NCBI RefSeq assembly: GCF_040396155.1
Contig: NZ_JBEBOY010000001.1
Span: forward strand, 62,001 to 126,000
From: Tissierella praeacuta_A
GTDB taxonomy: Bacteria > Bacillota > Clostridia > Tissierellales > Tissierellaceae
Direction: 5' to 3'
Length of the DNA: 64,000 bases
Part shown: positions 46,101 through 54,406 of the stretch, one piece after another
Layout: every line of letters begins with the position of its first letter
Numbering within the stretch: position 1 is the first letter of the stretch
Translations under genes and position numbers: made by a program
Notes under the pieces: model-generated
Seen by the model: the letters and a program-made list of their open reading frames with translations, nothing else
Told to the model about the DNA's origin: nothing
Databases searched by the model: none

Positions 46101-46720
46101 CTACCTACCACCATCATATATAATAAGGCATTGATTATTGAAGCAGCTACATTACTGCCTCCCTTATTGCCTACTGTAGATACAGATGGTATATTAAACT
46201 CCCTTAAATATTCCTTAGACTCAGCAGCTCCAACAAATCCTACAGGAACTCCCACTATAAATCTTGGATTAACCTTACCTTCCTTAACTAATTCCAGTAT
46301 CCTAAATAACGCTGTAGGAGCATTGCCTATTACAAATATATCAATACCTTCCTCTACAGCCAAATCCACTGCACAAGCTGATCTTGTGGTATCAAGCTTT
46401 TTAGATAGAGTAAATACTCTTTCATCATCTATAAAACATCTCAATTCACAACCAGCCTTTGCCAATGCAGGTTTGTTAATTCCAGTATATGCCATTTTAG
46501 TATCAGTAAATATAATCTTTTTTTCTGAAATAGCTTTTTTAGCTTCCTTCATAAAATCATTTTTAAATACAATTATATTTCTATAATCAAAGTCCCCAGT
46601 TGTATGAATCATTCTCTTTGCCACTACTTTTTCCTCTTCTGAAAAATTAGTATCTCCCATGACTTCATCTATAATATCCATACTCTTATTTTCTATTTCC
46701 ATCGGATTTTTAATATACAT
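46097..46720 (-). CDS. cbiC: Precorrin-8X / cobalt-precorrin-8 methylmutase
   Basis: 207 residues: RMIHTTGDFDYRNIIVFKND with the catalytic His, DTKMAYTGINKPALAKAGCE, RSACAVDLAVEEG, VIGNAPTALFRILELV and VGVPVGFVGAAESKE. It moves the C11 methyl to C12, yielding cobyrinate. ATG 46720 follows GGGAGGG. Confidence 0.96.
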   Translation of the reverse strand: MYIKNPMEIENKSMDIIDEVMGDTNFSEEEKVVAKRMIHTTGDFDYRNIIVFKNDFMKEAKKAISEKKIIFTDTKMAYTGINKPALAKAGCELRCFIDDERVFTLSKKLDTTRSACAVDLAVEEGIDIFVIGNAPTALFRILELVKEGKVNPRFIVGVPVGFVGAAESKEYLREFNIPSVSTVGNKGGSNVAASIINALLYMMVVGR

Positions 46721-46722
46721 TT

Positions 46723-48042
46723 CTATCCCTCCCTTTTTATACTTTCTACCCTATCTAACAAATAATTAAAACTTTCTATATTTCCAAGGAAATTAATATG
46801 TTGATAATATGCCAACACATTTTTATAAATATATCCACATTGCCATTTTTTATCATTATTCATTGGTTTAGTAATATTAAATGCCGGCTCATCCTCTATA
46901 TCTATTATGGAACGATGATATTCATTCCCTGTAATTACACTACCTTGTTTTCCTAATATTGTATCTTTATTTAATAAAATGTTTACATATCCAAATCTTT
47001 GTAATCTTCCTGTCATCGAAGCATTACCTTTAAACATATCACACATTGAATAATTTTCTATGGAGGATACTAGATACATAAACCCCCCTGCTTCAGCTAT
47101 AATATATTTTCCAGCCATGGCATTTTCTCTTATAGAATTAAGCATCTCTATATTTGACGATAATACCTCCTTATACAACTCTGGATAACCTCCACCAATA
47201 TATATAATATCAGCCTGCGGAACTTCTTTATCTCTAAGTGGTGAGAAATATTTTACTTTACATATATTCTCCATTAATTTTATATTTTCATTATAATAAA
47301 AATTAAAGGCCTCATCATAGGCTATAGCAATATGAATATTCCTTTTTTCTGGATATTCATACGGAAAGACTTCTATTGAATTAGCTAATTCTAATATTTT
47401 ATCTATGTTTATTGTCTTTTCTATAGCTTTAGCTACATTAGATATTAATTCCTCACAATCATTATTTTCACAGGCCTGCATCAATCCTAGATATCTAGAT
47501 TCAACTTCTAGGGATATATCTTGGGGAAGATATCCTAATACCTTGATATCCACATATTCCTCAATTTTTTCTTTTAATAATAAAAATATTTCCTTGCTAA
47601 CTTTATTTAATATAATGCCTTTTATCTTTGAGCCCGGAAATTCTACCATTCCTTTAATCTTAGGAATAGCAGAAAACATTTCCCCCTGAGGCCTATATAC
47701 TAGTATCGCAGGAATATCTAGTTCTTTGGATATATGAAAACTTGAATTCTCATAAGTATTATATATTCCATCAAAATATCCCATAACACCTTCTATAATA
47801 CCATATTCTCCATTATTCATAGACAGGGATTCTTTTATACCAATTTTACCCATTAAATGCATATCCAAATTCCCCGCTCTTTTTCCAGATGCTATTTCTA
47901 AATATTTAGTATCAATAAAGTCTGGTCCTGTTTTAAAGGCAGAAATATCTAATCCTCTATCTCTAATGGCTCTAATTATTCCAAGTGTAATGGTCGTCTT
48001 TCCCGTATTACTTGATGGAGCCGTTATCATTATGCTCTTCAT
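46723..48042 (-). CDS. cbiA: Cobyrinate a,c-diamide synthase with the glutaminase cysteine replaced by alanine
   Basis: 439 residues. The N-terminal synthetase (ITAPSSNTGKTTITLGIIRA, FKTGPDFIDTKYLEIASGKR, VMGYFDGIY) is intact. In the C-terminal type I glutamine amidotransferase domain (about 235-439) the oxyanion region ADIIYIGGGYPELY and the histidine motif GNEYHRSIID are kept, but the nucleophile loop reads IIAEAGGFMYL where CbiA/CobB normally have AECGG; the codon at this position is GCA. This cysteine starts glutamine hydrolysis, so the enzyme should be unable to use glutamine and would need ammonia. It amidates the a and c side chains. Directly follows the cobD-like gene. Confidence 0.93.
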   Translation of the reverse strand: MKSIMITAPSSNTGKTTITLGIIRAIRDRGLDISAFKTGPDFIDTKYLEIASGKRAGNLDMHLMGKIGIKESLSMNNGEYGIIEGVMGYFDGIYNTYENSSFHISKELDIPAILVYRPQGEMFSAIPKIKGMVEFPGSKIKGIILNKVSKEIFLLLKEKIEEYVDIKVLGYLPQDISLEVESRYLGLMQACENNDCEELISNVAKAIEKTINIDKILELANSIEVFPYEYPEKRNIHIAIAYDEAFNFYYNENIKLMENICKVKYFSPLRDKEVPQADIIYIGGGYPELYKEVLSSNIEMLNSIRENAMAGKYIIAEAGGFMYLVSSIENYSMCDMFKGNASMTGRLQRFGYVNILLNKDTILGKQGSVITGNEYHRSIIDIEDEPAFNITKPMNNDKKWQCGYIYKNVLAYYQHINFLGNIESFNYLLDRVESIKREG

Positions 48043-49092
48043 CTATACGCTCTCCAGTTCTTTGAAAATTTTTATAAGCTTTATATTATTTTCCCTGCTC
48101 TTTATAGCCACTCGAATATGGTTTTCTTTTAGTCCTGCAAAACTAGAACATTTTCTTATGACTATCCCTCTCTTTAAAAAGAATTTAAATACAAATTCTT
48201 CATCCCATTTTAAAAGTTTAATCAATATATAATTGGTTTCTGTACGATATACCTTTATATTAGAAAGTTTTGATAATTCTTGGTGAATGTACTTTCTTTC
48301 ATCCTCTATATATCCCTTACTCTCTTCTATATAATCTCTATCATCAAATATAAAATTACCTGCTGCTTCCGCAAATGAATTTACACTCCAAGGTAATTCT
48401 ACATTATTTATCATATTTGCCAATACTTTAGATGTACATCCATATCCTAATCTAATACCAGGTAATGCAAAAAATTTTGTAGCAGCCCTTATAATTCCTA
48501 AATTCTCATAATTTGTTTGTCTAAATAGCTCTATACTATCATAGTCAATAGGACAAAACTCAAAAAAAGCTTCATCCAGTAATAAATGCGCCTCTGCTTT
48601 TTCAATCATATTATATATCATTATAAGCTCTATTTTATCTATTCTAAGACCTGTAGGATTATTGGGATTACCAAGTATTAGCAAATCACCTTTCTCTATT
48701 CTATTTCCTATTTCTAAAATATCTATAGTAAAATCATCATTATATGGAACTCTGATTACTTCTTTTCCATGTATGAGACCCCTTTTTTCATACTCCAAAA
48801 AAGAAGGTGTGCAAACTATTACCCTATTAGCTAAAATTATAAAATTATCTATTAATTCTACGGCACCATTACCAACTATTACATTATTTTCATCACAATT
48901 TAAATAATTGGATATGGAATTTTTTAGATTTCTATATTTAATATCCGGATATGCTTCCAGATTTTCAAAACTATCTATTAGTACCTTATTTAACCCATTC
49001 GGCGGCCCCAGTGGATTTATATTACTGCTATAATCTATTAATTCTCCCTTATAATAATCTTTATAAGATAATAAGTCTCCTCCATGTTCCAT
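48043..49092 (-). CDS. cobD: Threonine-phosphate decarboxylase-like PLP enzyme (CobD)
   Basis: 349 residues, fold-type I aminotransferase family. MEHGGDLLSYKDYYKGELID and YSSNINPLGPP are the characteristic CobD start; the PLP contacts VGNGAVELIDNF and LLDEAFFEFCP and the Schiff-base lysine in RAATKFFALPGIRLGYG follow. It makes (R)-1-aminopropan-2-ol phosphate for the nucleotide-loop linker attached by CbiB. Histidinol-phosphate aminotransferase is the related alternative, less likely inside this operon. Confidence 0.92.
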   Translation of the reverse strand: MEHGGDLLSYKDYYKGELIDYSSNINPLGPPNGLNKVLIDSFENLEAYPDIKYRNLKNSISNYLNCDENNVIVGNGAVELIDNFIILANRVIVCTPSFLEYEKRGLIHGKEVIRVPYNDDFTIDILEIGNRIEKGDLLILGNPNNPTGLRIDKIELIMIYNMIEKAEAHLLLDEAFFEFCPIDYDSIELFRQTNYENLGIIRAATKFFALPGIRLGYGCTSKVLANMINNVELPWSVNSFAEAAGNFIFDDRDYIEESKGYIEDERKYIHQELSKLSNIKVYRTETNYILIKLLKWDEEFVFKFFLKRGIVIRKCSSFAGLKENHIRVAIKSRENNIKLIKIFKELESV

Positions 49093-49152
49093 TTCTTCAC
49101 CTTCTTTATATCATTTTATAATATTAATTTCAATATTTTATATAATTATATA

Positions 49153-49806
49153 TTAATTTTTTCTAGCTATAATCAATGATATGTAGTCCCTATCATTTAA
49201 TATCTTTTCTTTGTCTATCAATATTTCCTGTTCCTCAAATGTTGCCCTTTTAATATATTTATAACTAAAATCATTGTCCTTCAGAGTATCTAATATATTT
49301 TCCTTTTCTTTTATTGTCTTTAATATAGCCATAGAATCTACATTATCTAATAATTCCCCATTAAATTCATCACATAATATAAAATTTTCTCCCTTTAAAG
49401 TTAGGGGAGTTTTACTTTCTCCAGCTGCAGCCACAAATGATGGGATACCTGATATTATTTCTATATCTATGTCTTTTCCTTCTAATTCTTCCATAATATA
49501 TATAAATGTACTATAAATCATAGGATCCCCTATAGTAAGAAAAGAACCTGACTTCCCTTCAGATATTTTTTCTAATATGATTTCTGCAGCCTTCTTATAA
49601 TCTTCCCTTGTAACATTTCCCATTGGGAAATCAATAAAGACTATTGGTTTATCTTTAATAAAATCCTTTGCAGTATCTACAGCCATATTTTTTCCTCTAT
49701 TATTTGGAGTAAATATAACCGATGAATTCTCCATTGCTTTAACAGCTTTAAGAGTTAAGAGTTCTTTATCTCCTGGTCCTGTACCAATTCCATATAATTT
49801 CTTCAT
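49153..49806 (-). CDS. cbiL: Precorrin-2 / cobalt-factor II C20-methyltransferase
   Basis: 217 residues, SAM tetrapyrrole methylase: KLYGIGTGPGDKELLTLKAV (the CobI/CbiL start), FLTIGDPMIYSTFIYIMEEL, IEIISGIPSFVAAAGESKTP and an ILCDEF-like segment. It methylates C20 of cobalt-sirohydrochlorin. Its ATG overlaps the cbiK stop by one base (TAATG). Confidence 0.95.
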   Translation of the reverse strand: MKKLYGIGTGPGDKELLTLKAVKAMENSSVIFTPNNRGKNMAVDTAKDFIKDKPIVFIDFPMGNVTREDYKKAAEIILEKISEGKSGSFLTIGDPMIYSTFIYIMEELEGKDIDIEIISGIPSFVAAAGESKTPLTLKGENFILCDEFNGELLDNVDSMAILKTIKEKENILDTLKDNDFSYKYIKRATFEEQEILIDKEKILNDRDYISLIIARKN

Positions 49807-50555
49807 TAGTTCTCTCCTATTGTTTTCTCAAGATGTTCTAAAAATATATCTTGGATAATTTTATACTCACCAAGGCCTTTAAGGCTTACTTCTACTTCAT
49901 AGCCCTCTTTTTCAAGTATTGATTTCCAAGAATCCTCATCATCAGATGCCATATCATTTTTTGCATGGTCTCCTGCCACTAACATAAATGGTTGAAGCTT
50001 AACTTTTTTAATATCCTTTTCTTTTAAATTCGATATAATATCATTGATTGTTTTACTTCCTTCAACAGTTCCAATAAACACATTTTTTAAACCTTTATCG
50101 TGATAAATGTTTTCTAAAACCTCATAAACCTTATCTGCCTCATGATCTGAACCATGTCCCATAAATACAATTGCCTCATTATTACCTAATTCATTAATCC
50201 CCATTCCCTCTACAATTTTTACATTATCTTCTCGCAAGCTTAATAGAGGCAATCCTACTCTTAAATTATATTTTGTAAGTTTCTCATATTCATGTCCTGG
50301 AATTATATGAAGAGGCTGAATATATATTTCCTCTATACCTTGAGCTTTCATTTCTTCTATGGCTTCACTAGGATTGAAAACATGAATACTGTCTCTTTTT
50401 TTCAAAGTATTAATAACCATCTGTGAAGTAAATGCCCTAAAAACTAAATAATCCTTATATTTTTCCTTTATTATATTTTCGATATTTTCGATACAAAGTT
50501 TTCGAGTATCTTCATGGGTTGTCCCGAAACTTGCTACTATTATTCCTCTTTTCAT
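49806..50555 (-). CDS. cbiK: Sirohydrochlorin cobaltochelatase
   Basis: 249 residues of the class II chelatase CbiK type: IIVASFGTTHEDTRKLCIEN, the metal-binding His in IEEIYIQPLHIIPGHEYEKL, VFMGHGSDHEADKVYEVL and QPFMLVAGDHAKNDMASDDE. It inserts cobalt early, defining the anaerobic pathway. No signal peptide, so a cytoplasmic form. ATGA-type overlap with cbiO. Confidence 0.96.
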   Translation of the reverse strand: MKRGIIVASFGTTHEDTRKLCIENIENIIKEKYKDYLVFRAFTSQMVINTLKKRDSIHVFNPSEAIEEMKAQGIEEIYIQPLHIIPGHEYEKLTKYNLRVGLPLLSLREDNVKIVEGMGINELGNNEAIVFMGHGSDHEADKVYEVLENIYHDKGLKNVFIGTVEGSKTINDIISNLKEKDIKKVKLQPFMLVAGDHAKNDMASDDEDSWKSILEKEGYEVEVSLKGLGEYKIIQDIFLEHLEKTIGEN

Positions 50556-51355
50556 AGGTTCTCCTTTCGATTATATGTTATAAATTCCTCTTCATTCTTG
50601 AACAAAGGTATATCAAATTTTTCATGTATTCTAATTAGCCAAGGTTTTGACAAATATGCTTCATCTATTAGACTATCTTCTAGAAAAACCTCCTGTGGTT
50701 TTCCCTCTCCAATAATACTTCCCTTTCTAAGTATATAGATATAATCGCATATATCATATATCAAATCCATATCATGACTTGATATTATAATATTTTTATC
50801 TTTGCTAATTTCATTGATTATGCCCTTCATCTGCTTCGTCATATAAGGGTCAAGACCAGCTGTAGGTTCGTCTAATAAAAGCACCTTAGAATCCATTACC
50901 AATACTCCAGCAATGGCAATTCTCTTTTTCTGACCATAACTTAAAAAATGTATTGGTTTATCTTCTAAATCAAGACCATTAACCTTTTTAAGTGCTCTAT
51001 CCACTTTTTCCTTTATTATATCCTCAGACATACCAATATTTCTCAAGGAAAATGCTATATCATCAAATACATTGGAATAAAATATTTGATGCTCAGGATT
51101 TTGAAATACAATATTCACTTGTTTTCTATACTCTCTTAAATAAGATTTCTTATATTTTATAGGAATATCATTGTATTTTATAGAACCCTTGCTTGGTCTA
51201 AGAATCCCCATAATATTTAAAAATAATGTAGACTTACCAGAACCATTAGCTCCAATAATACCTATTATCTTTCCCTTTGACATATCCATATTTATATTAT
51301 TTAATGCCTTCGTTCCATCTTCATATTCATAATATAGATTTTCTATTTTTATCAT
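50552..51355 (-). CDS. cbiO: Cobalt ECF transporter ATPase
   Basis: 267 residues. Walker A IIGANGSGKSTLFLNIMG, Q loop IVFQNPEHQIF, signature LSYGQKKRIAIAGVL (the variant usual in ECF ATPases), Walker B VLLLDEPTAGLDPY and the switch IISSHDMDLIYDI. It energises cobalt uptake by CbiMNQ; it follows cbiQ with no gap. Confidence 0.95.
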   Translation of the reverse strand: MIKIENLYYEYEDGTKALNNINMDMSKGKIIGIIGANGSGKSTLFLNIMGILRPSKGSIKYNDIPIKYKKSYLREYRKQVNIVFQNPEHQIFYSNVFDDIAFSLRNIGMSEDIIKEKVDRALKKVNGLDLEDKPIHFLSYGQKKRIAIAGVLVMDSKVLLLDEPTAGLDPYMTKQMKGIINEISKDKNIIISSHDMDLIYDICDYIYILRKGSIIGEGKPQEVFLEDSLIDEAYLSKPWLIRIHEKFDIPLFKNEEEFITYNRKENL

Positions 51356-52036
51356 TTAATCACCTAATTTAAAATCCCCATTATATAATTTACACTCCAA
51401 GGATATATTCATTTCCCTATGCTTTAAAAACACTCTAAGAAAGAGATTTCTAATTAATAGGGATATTGATTTTAATGTATTCTTATTGTTTTCATACCCA
51501 AATTTCATTGTTTGTGCTAAATAGATATTATTTGCTTCCTCAATGAATATAAATATACTTCTATAAATTAGTACCATTAATTCTATAAATAAACTAGGAG
51601 TTTTTATTTTTTTTAAAACTTTGATAATAGCTATTATTGGAGTAGTTAATATTAAAAAATATACAGATGTCAAAGATGATAATACTGTAGTAAATAATTT
51701 TGCTGCAATGGCTAAAGAATCTTTAGTTATGCCAATATATATGTTTCCAAGTTTAAAATAGTGAAGATAACTATTGCTGTTAATTGAAACCATTATTGCA
51801 ATTAAACTAAGTATTAGAAAAGAAATGGGCAGAAGAAGCATTTTGAAATAGTTTTTAAGTGGCACCTTCGCTATGGCCACAACCAATACTACCATAATTA
51901 TAATAGTTAATAAATCAAAATAATAATTATTGATTAGTCTTGGTAATACTATTCCTCCACAGGCAAAGATAATTTTCGCCTGTGGAGAATAGTCCTTTAA
52001 CTTATTGGTGTATGCATATTTATCTATTAGCAACAA
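51356..52036 (-). CDS. cbiQ: Cobalt ECF transporter transmembrane subunit
   Basis: 226 residues with about five membrane helices and the coupling-helix pattern ELMVLIYRSIFIFIEEANNI, typical of CbiQ/EcfT. It links the ATPase to the substrate subunit CbiM. Its start overlaps cbiN by 17 bases. Confidence 0.92.
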   Translation of the reverse strand: MLLIDKYAYTNKLKDYSPQAKIIFACGGIVLPRLINNYYFDLLTIIIMVVLVVAIAKVPLKNYFKMLLLPISFLILSLIAIMVSINSNSYLHYFKLGNIYIGITKDSLAIAAKLFTTVLSSLTSVYFLILTTPIIAIIKVLKKIKTPSLFIELMVLIYRSIFIFIEEANNIYLAQTMKFGYENNKNTLKSISLLIRNLFLRVFLKHREMNISLECKLYNGDFKLGD

Positions 52037-52313
52037 CTTTTCGTCTTTCCTTTAATACACCGAAAATATATCCAATAAGACCTGCACCTATGGCAACTTG
52101 AAGAGAGAAAAGCAAACTCTCTATCTCACCACTTGGTGGTTCCCATAATGATTCAAACCATGGTTCATAATCAGGACTTATCTCTTGTATTAATCCTTCC
52201 GCCTCTCCATCTGCACCTTCAAACTCAGAATCTCTTTTTATGATTAATGGAGTGATTACGATTGCAATTATTAAAATTAATAAAATAATATTCTGTTTAA
52301 ATAGATTCTTCAA
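52020..52313 (-). CDS. cbiN: Cobalt transport auxiliary protein CbiN
   Basis: 97 residues. Two membrane segments (about 9-25 and 68-87) flank an external acidic loop with FEGADGEAEGLIQEI and YEPWFESLWEPPSGEIESLL, matching CbiN. It inserts loops into CbiM and is needed for metal loading. Short but clearly real: it overlaps both cbiM and cbiQ. Confidence 0.92.
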   Translation of the reverse strand: MKNLFKQNIILLILIIAIVITPLIIKRDSEFEGADGEAEGLIQEISPDYEPWFESLWEPPSGEIESLLFSLQVAIGAGLIGYIFGVLKERRKVVANR

Positions 52314-53025
52314 TTTTAAGCACTCCTTCCTTTCTATATTCCTGAATAAGATTAAATACCATTAAAGTTACTATACCTTCAACAATAGCTAGTGGTATTT
52401 GTGTAAGGGCAAATATAGATATAAATTTAGTAAGAGATGCCGTAAATCCTCCTGTGGCATCTGGGAATGCAAAGGAAAGTTGAATTGATGTAATTACATA
52501 AGTAGCCAAATCTCCTAATGCTGCTGCTAAGAAAACAGCTAGTCCTTTGTTTTTGCCTTCCTTACCTAAAGCCTTATAAATACCATAGGAAACAAGTGGT
52601 CCCACTACAGCCATTGAAAATGAATTTGCTCCTAGTGTAGTAAGTCCTCCATGTGCTAATAATAATGCTTGGAATAATAGTACAATAATTCCTATAACAG
52701 TCATAGTTGTTGGTCCAAATAATATTGCACCTAAGCCTACTCCTGTTGGGTGAGAGCAAGATCCAGTAACAGATGGAATCTTAAGAGCTGATAAAACAAA
52801 GGCAAATCCTCCTGCTAATCCTAAAAGCATTTTTTGATCTTGTCCTTGTTTTAGATTTTTACCTAATCTCTTAAATCCAATAATTAAAAATGGTAAAGTT
52901 AATGCTGCCCATACTAATGCCCATTTAAGAGGAAGAAAGCCTTCCATAATATGCATTGCATGTGCCATCTGTGGGGTTATAATTAAAACGAATAATGCAG
53001 CCCACATGAACAATTTCTTTTTCAT
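52297..53025 (-). CDS. cbiM: Cobalt ECF transporter substrate-binding membrane protein
   Basis: 242 residues. A signal peptide (about 1-23, ending AHA) precedes MHIMEGFLPLKWALVW: after cleavage, the new N-terminal Met-His-x-Met/His segment makes the cobalt site. Later motifs are ALKIPSVTGSCSHPTGVGLG and LLAHGGLTTLGANSFSMAVV. It is the first gene under the cobalamin riboswitch, with GAGGTGA before ATG 53025. Confidence 0.96.
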   Translation of the reverse strand: MKKKLFMWAALFVLIITPQMAHAMHIMEGFLPLKWALVWAALTLPFLIIGFKRLGKNLKQGQDQKMLLGLAGGFAFVLSALKIPSVTGSCSHPTGVGLGAILFGPTTMTVIGIIVLLFQALLLAHGGLTTLGANSFSMAVVGPLVSYGIYKALGKEGKNKGLAVFLAAALGDLATYVITSIQLSFAFPDATGGFTASLTKFISIFALTQIPLAIVEGIVTLMVFNLIQEYRKEGVLKIEESI

Positions 53026-53089
53026 AAAATCACCTCACATTTATTTTATAAAGGATAATCCTTTATTTCCTATTGCAGATGACCTATGA

Positions 53090-53127
53090 GGAGAATAAAA
53101 ATCCCTAACCTGAAACAGATTAGGGAT
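53090..53127 (-). terminator. Riboswitch expression-platform terminator
   Basis: ATCCCTAA (minus strand) pairs with TTAGGGAT (53101-53108 with 53120-53127), followed by TTTTATTC. It lies between the cobalamin aptamer and cbiM, so B12 binding should end transcription here. Confidence 0.88.
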
Positions 53128-53184
53128 GGAAATATACTGATTTAACTAATCAATAGTTGAAGCTTTTCCTTCCCTCCGAAGGTC

Positions 53185-53352
53185 ACTCGATACTATTAGG
53201 CAGGTCTCCTGACTTGTGAATCATTTTACCATCAACGCCTTCCCAGATTTCTCTAGTGGCATAAGTTGATTTCATCATCACTTACAGTAGCGGGGGCTGT
53301 ATGGGATTTTCACCCATTTCCCTATTATTCTTGTATAGAACCTAATGTATTT
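53185..53352 (-). promoter_or_regulatory. Cobalamin riboswitch aptamer
   Basis: The minus strand contains the standard elements in order: AATAGGGAAATGGGTGAAAA, ACAGCCCCCGCTACTGTAAG, GCCACTAGAGAAATCTGGGA, AAGGCG and the B12 box AGTCAGGAGACCTGCC (about 53200-53214). The ends pair through TTAGG/CCTAA to close P1. It controls the 16-kb cbiM-to-phosphatase operon by transcription termination. It begins only 58 bases past the cbiB stop codon. The operon promoter must lie between 53353 and about 53420, but was not clearly seen. Confidence 0.96.
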
Positions 53353-53409
53353 TAAATTAAATTTTCATTTTAAATGCTATCATAAGTTTATATTTAATAC
53401 AAGATATTT

Positions 53410-54351
53410 TTATAAATAAAAGGTTAAATTACATGCAATATAGATAATCAGAAATAGTATTTCACTCCGATACATAATTTCTATAGTATTATTTATATCT
53501 ACTTTATTAATATTCTTAATTCTATCCCCTATAGTTGGTTTTTCAAAAAGTTTACCATGGTAATAATTGTTTCCTCCCAGTTGAATACCTAGAAGTCCTG
53601 CCACAGCTCCTTCTGGATATGCACAATTTGGACTTTTATGATTTTTTCTATCTCTAATCATAACCTTATAACCATTCTTTATATTAAACTTAAATGTGGA
53701 ACTAATACACATAAATAGACCTGTAATCCTAGCAGGTATATAATTAAATATATCATCTACATTTGCAGGGAAAAATCCAAGATCCATATATTTCTCATTC
53801 TTATATCCTAACATTGAATCCATAGTATTAATAAATTTATATGCTAGTCCTCCTGGAGCACCTAAAAGCATTATATAAAATAAAGGAGCAATAACACCAT
53901 CAGATGTATTCTCTGCTACAGTTTCCACCGTAGCCCTTATAATCTCTTCTTCTGAAAGATTTTTAGTTTCCCTTCCTACAATATAAGAAAGTCTTGTCCT
54001 AGCTTCTTCTATGCCAATATCTAAAGCCTTGGATACTTTCATGGCTTCATCATGTAAGCATCTTGCTGCTATACATGTATATATTAAATAAGTATTTACT
54101 ATTATATGAAGGATTTTATATTGTCTTATAAAACCCAATAATAAATAAGGTATAAAAAACCCAAGTAAAATATTTACTATAACAATAATAAATCCAGAAA
54201 TCTTAAGTCCTTTTTTGGACTGAGTGATTTTTCTTACTATTCCTTCCTCAAGGGAAATTATTTTCCCCATTAATTTTACTGGATGTGGAAAACTATATGG
54301 ATCTCCTATGATAAAATCTAATATAACTGCAAATATTACACTAATTAACAT
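53410..54351 (-). CDS. cbiB: Adenosylcobinamide-phosphate synthase
   Basis: 313 residues, membrane protein. The CbiB start FAVILDFIIGDPYSFPHPVK, VAENTSDGVIAPLFYIMLLG, FINTMDSMLGYKNEKYMDLG and HKSPNCAYPEGAVAGLLGIQ are all conserved. It attaches aminopropanol (phosphate) to adenosylcobyric acid. It is downstream of cbiP and ends just before the riboswitch with no terminator between, so read-through into the main operon is possible. AAGGAG precedes ATG 54351. Confidence 0.95.
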   Translation of the reverse strand: MLISVIFAVILDFIIGDPYSFPHPVKLMGKIISLEEGIVRKITQSKKGLKISGFIIVIVNILLGFFIPYLLLGFIRQYKILHIIVNTYLIYTCIAARCLHDEAMKVSKALDIGIEEARTRLSYIVGRETKNLSEEEIIRATVETVAENTSDGVIAPLFYIMLLGAPGGLAYKFINTMDSMLGYKNEKYMDLGFFPANVDDIFNYIPARITGLFMCISSTFKFNIKNGYKVMIRDRKNHKSPNCAYPEGAVAGLLGIQLGGNNYYHGKLFEKPTIGDRIKNINKVDINNTIEIMYRSEILFLIIYIACNLTFYL

Positions 54352-54406
54352 ATTAATTTCTCCTTAATAGGCTAACTGCCCTATATCGTCAATTATCCTT
54401 TAATCA

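Noticed and set aside
48043..49092. Assignment of the PLP enzyme as histidinol-phosphate aminotransferase
   Set aside because: The HGGDL start and SSNINPLGPP motif, together with location between cbiL and cbiA, favour CobD.
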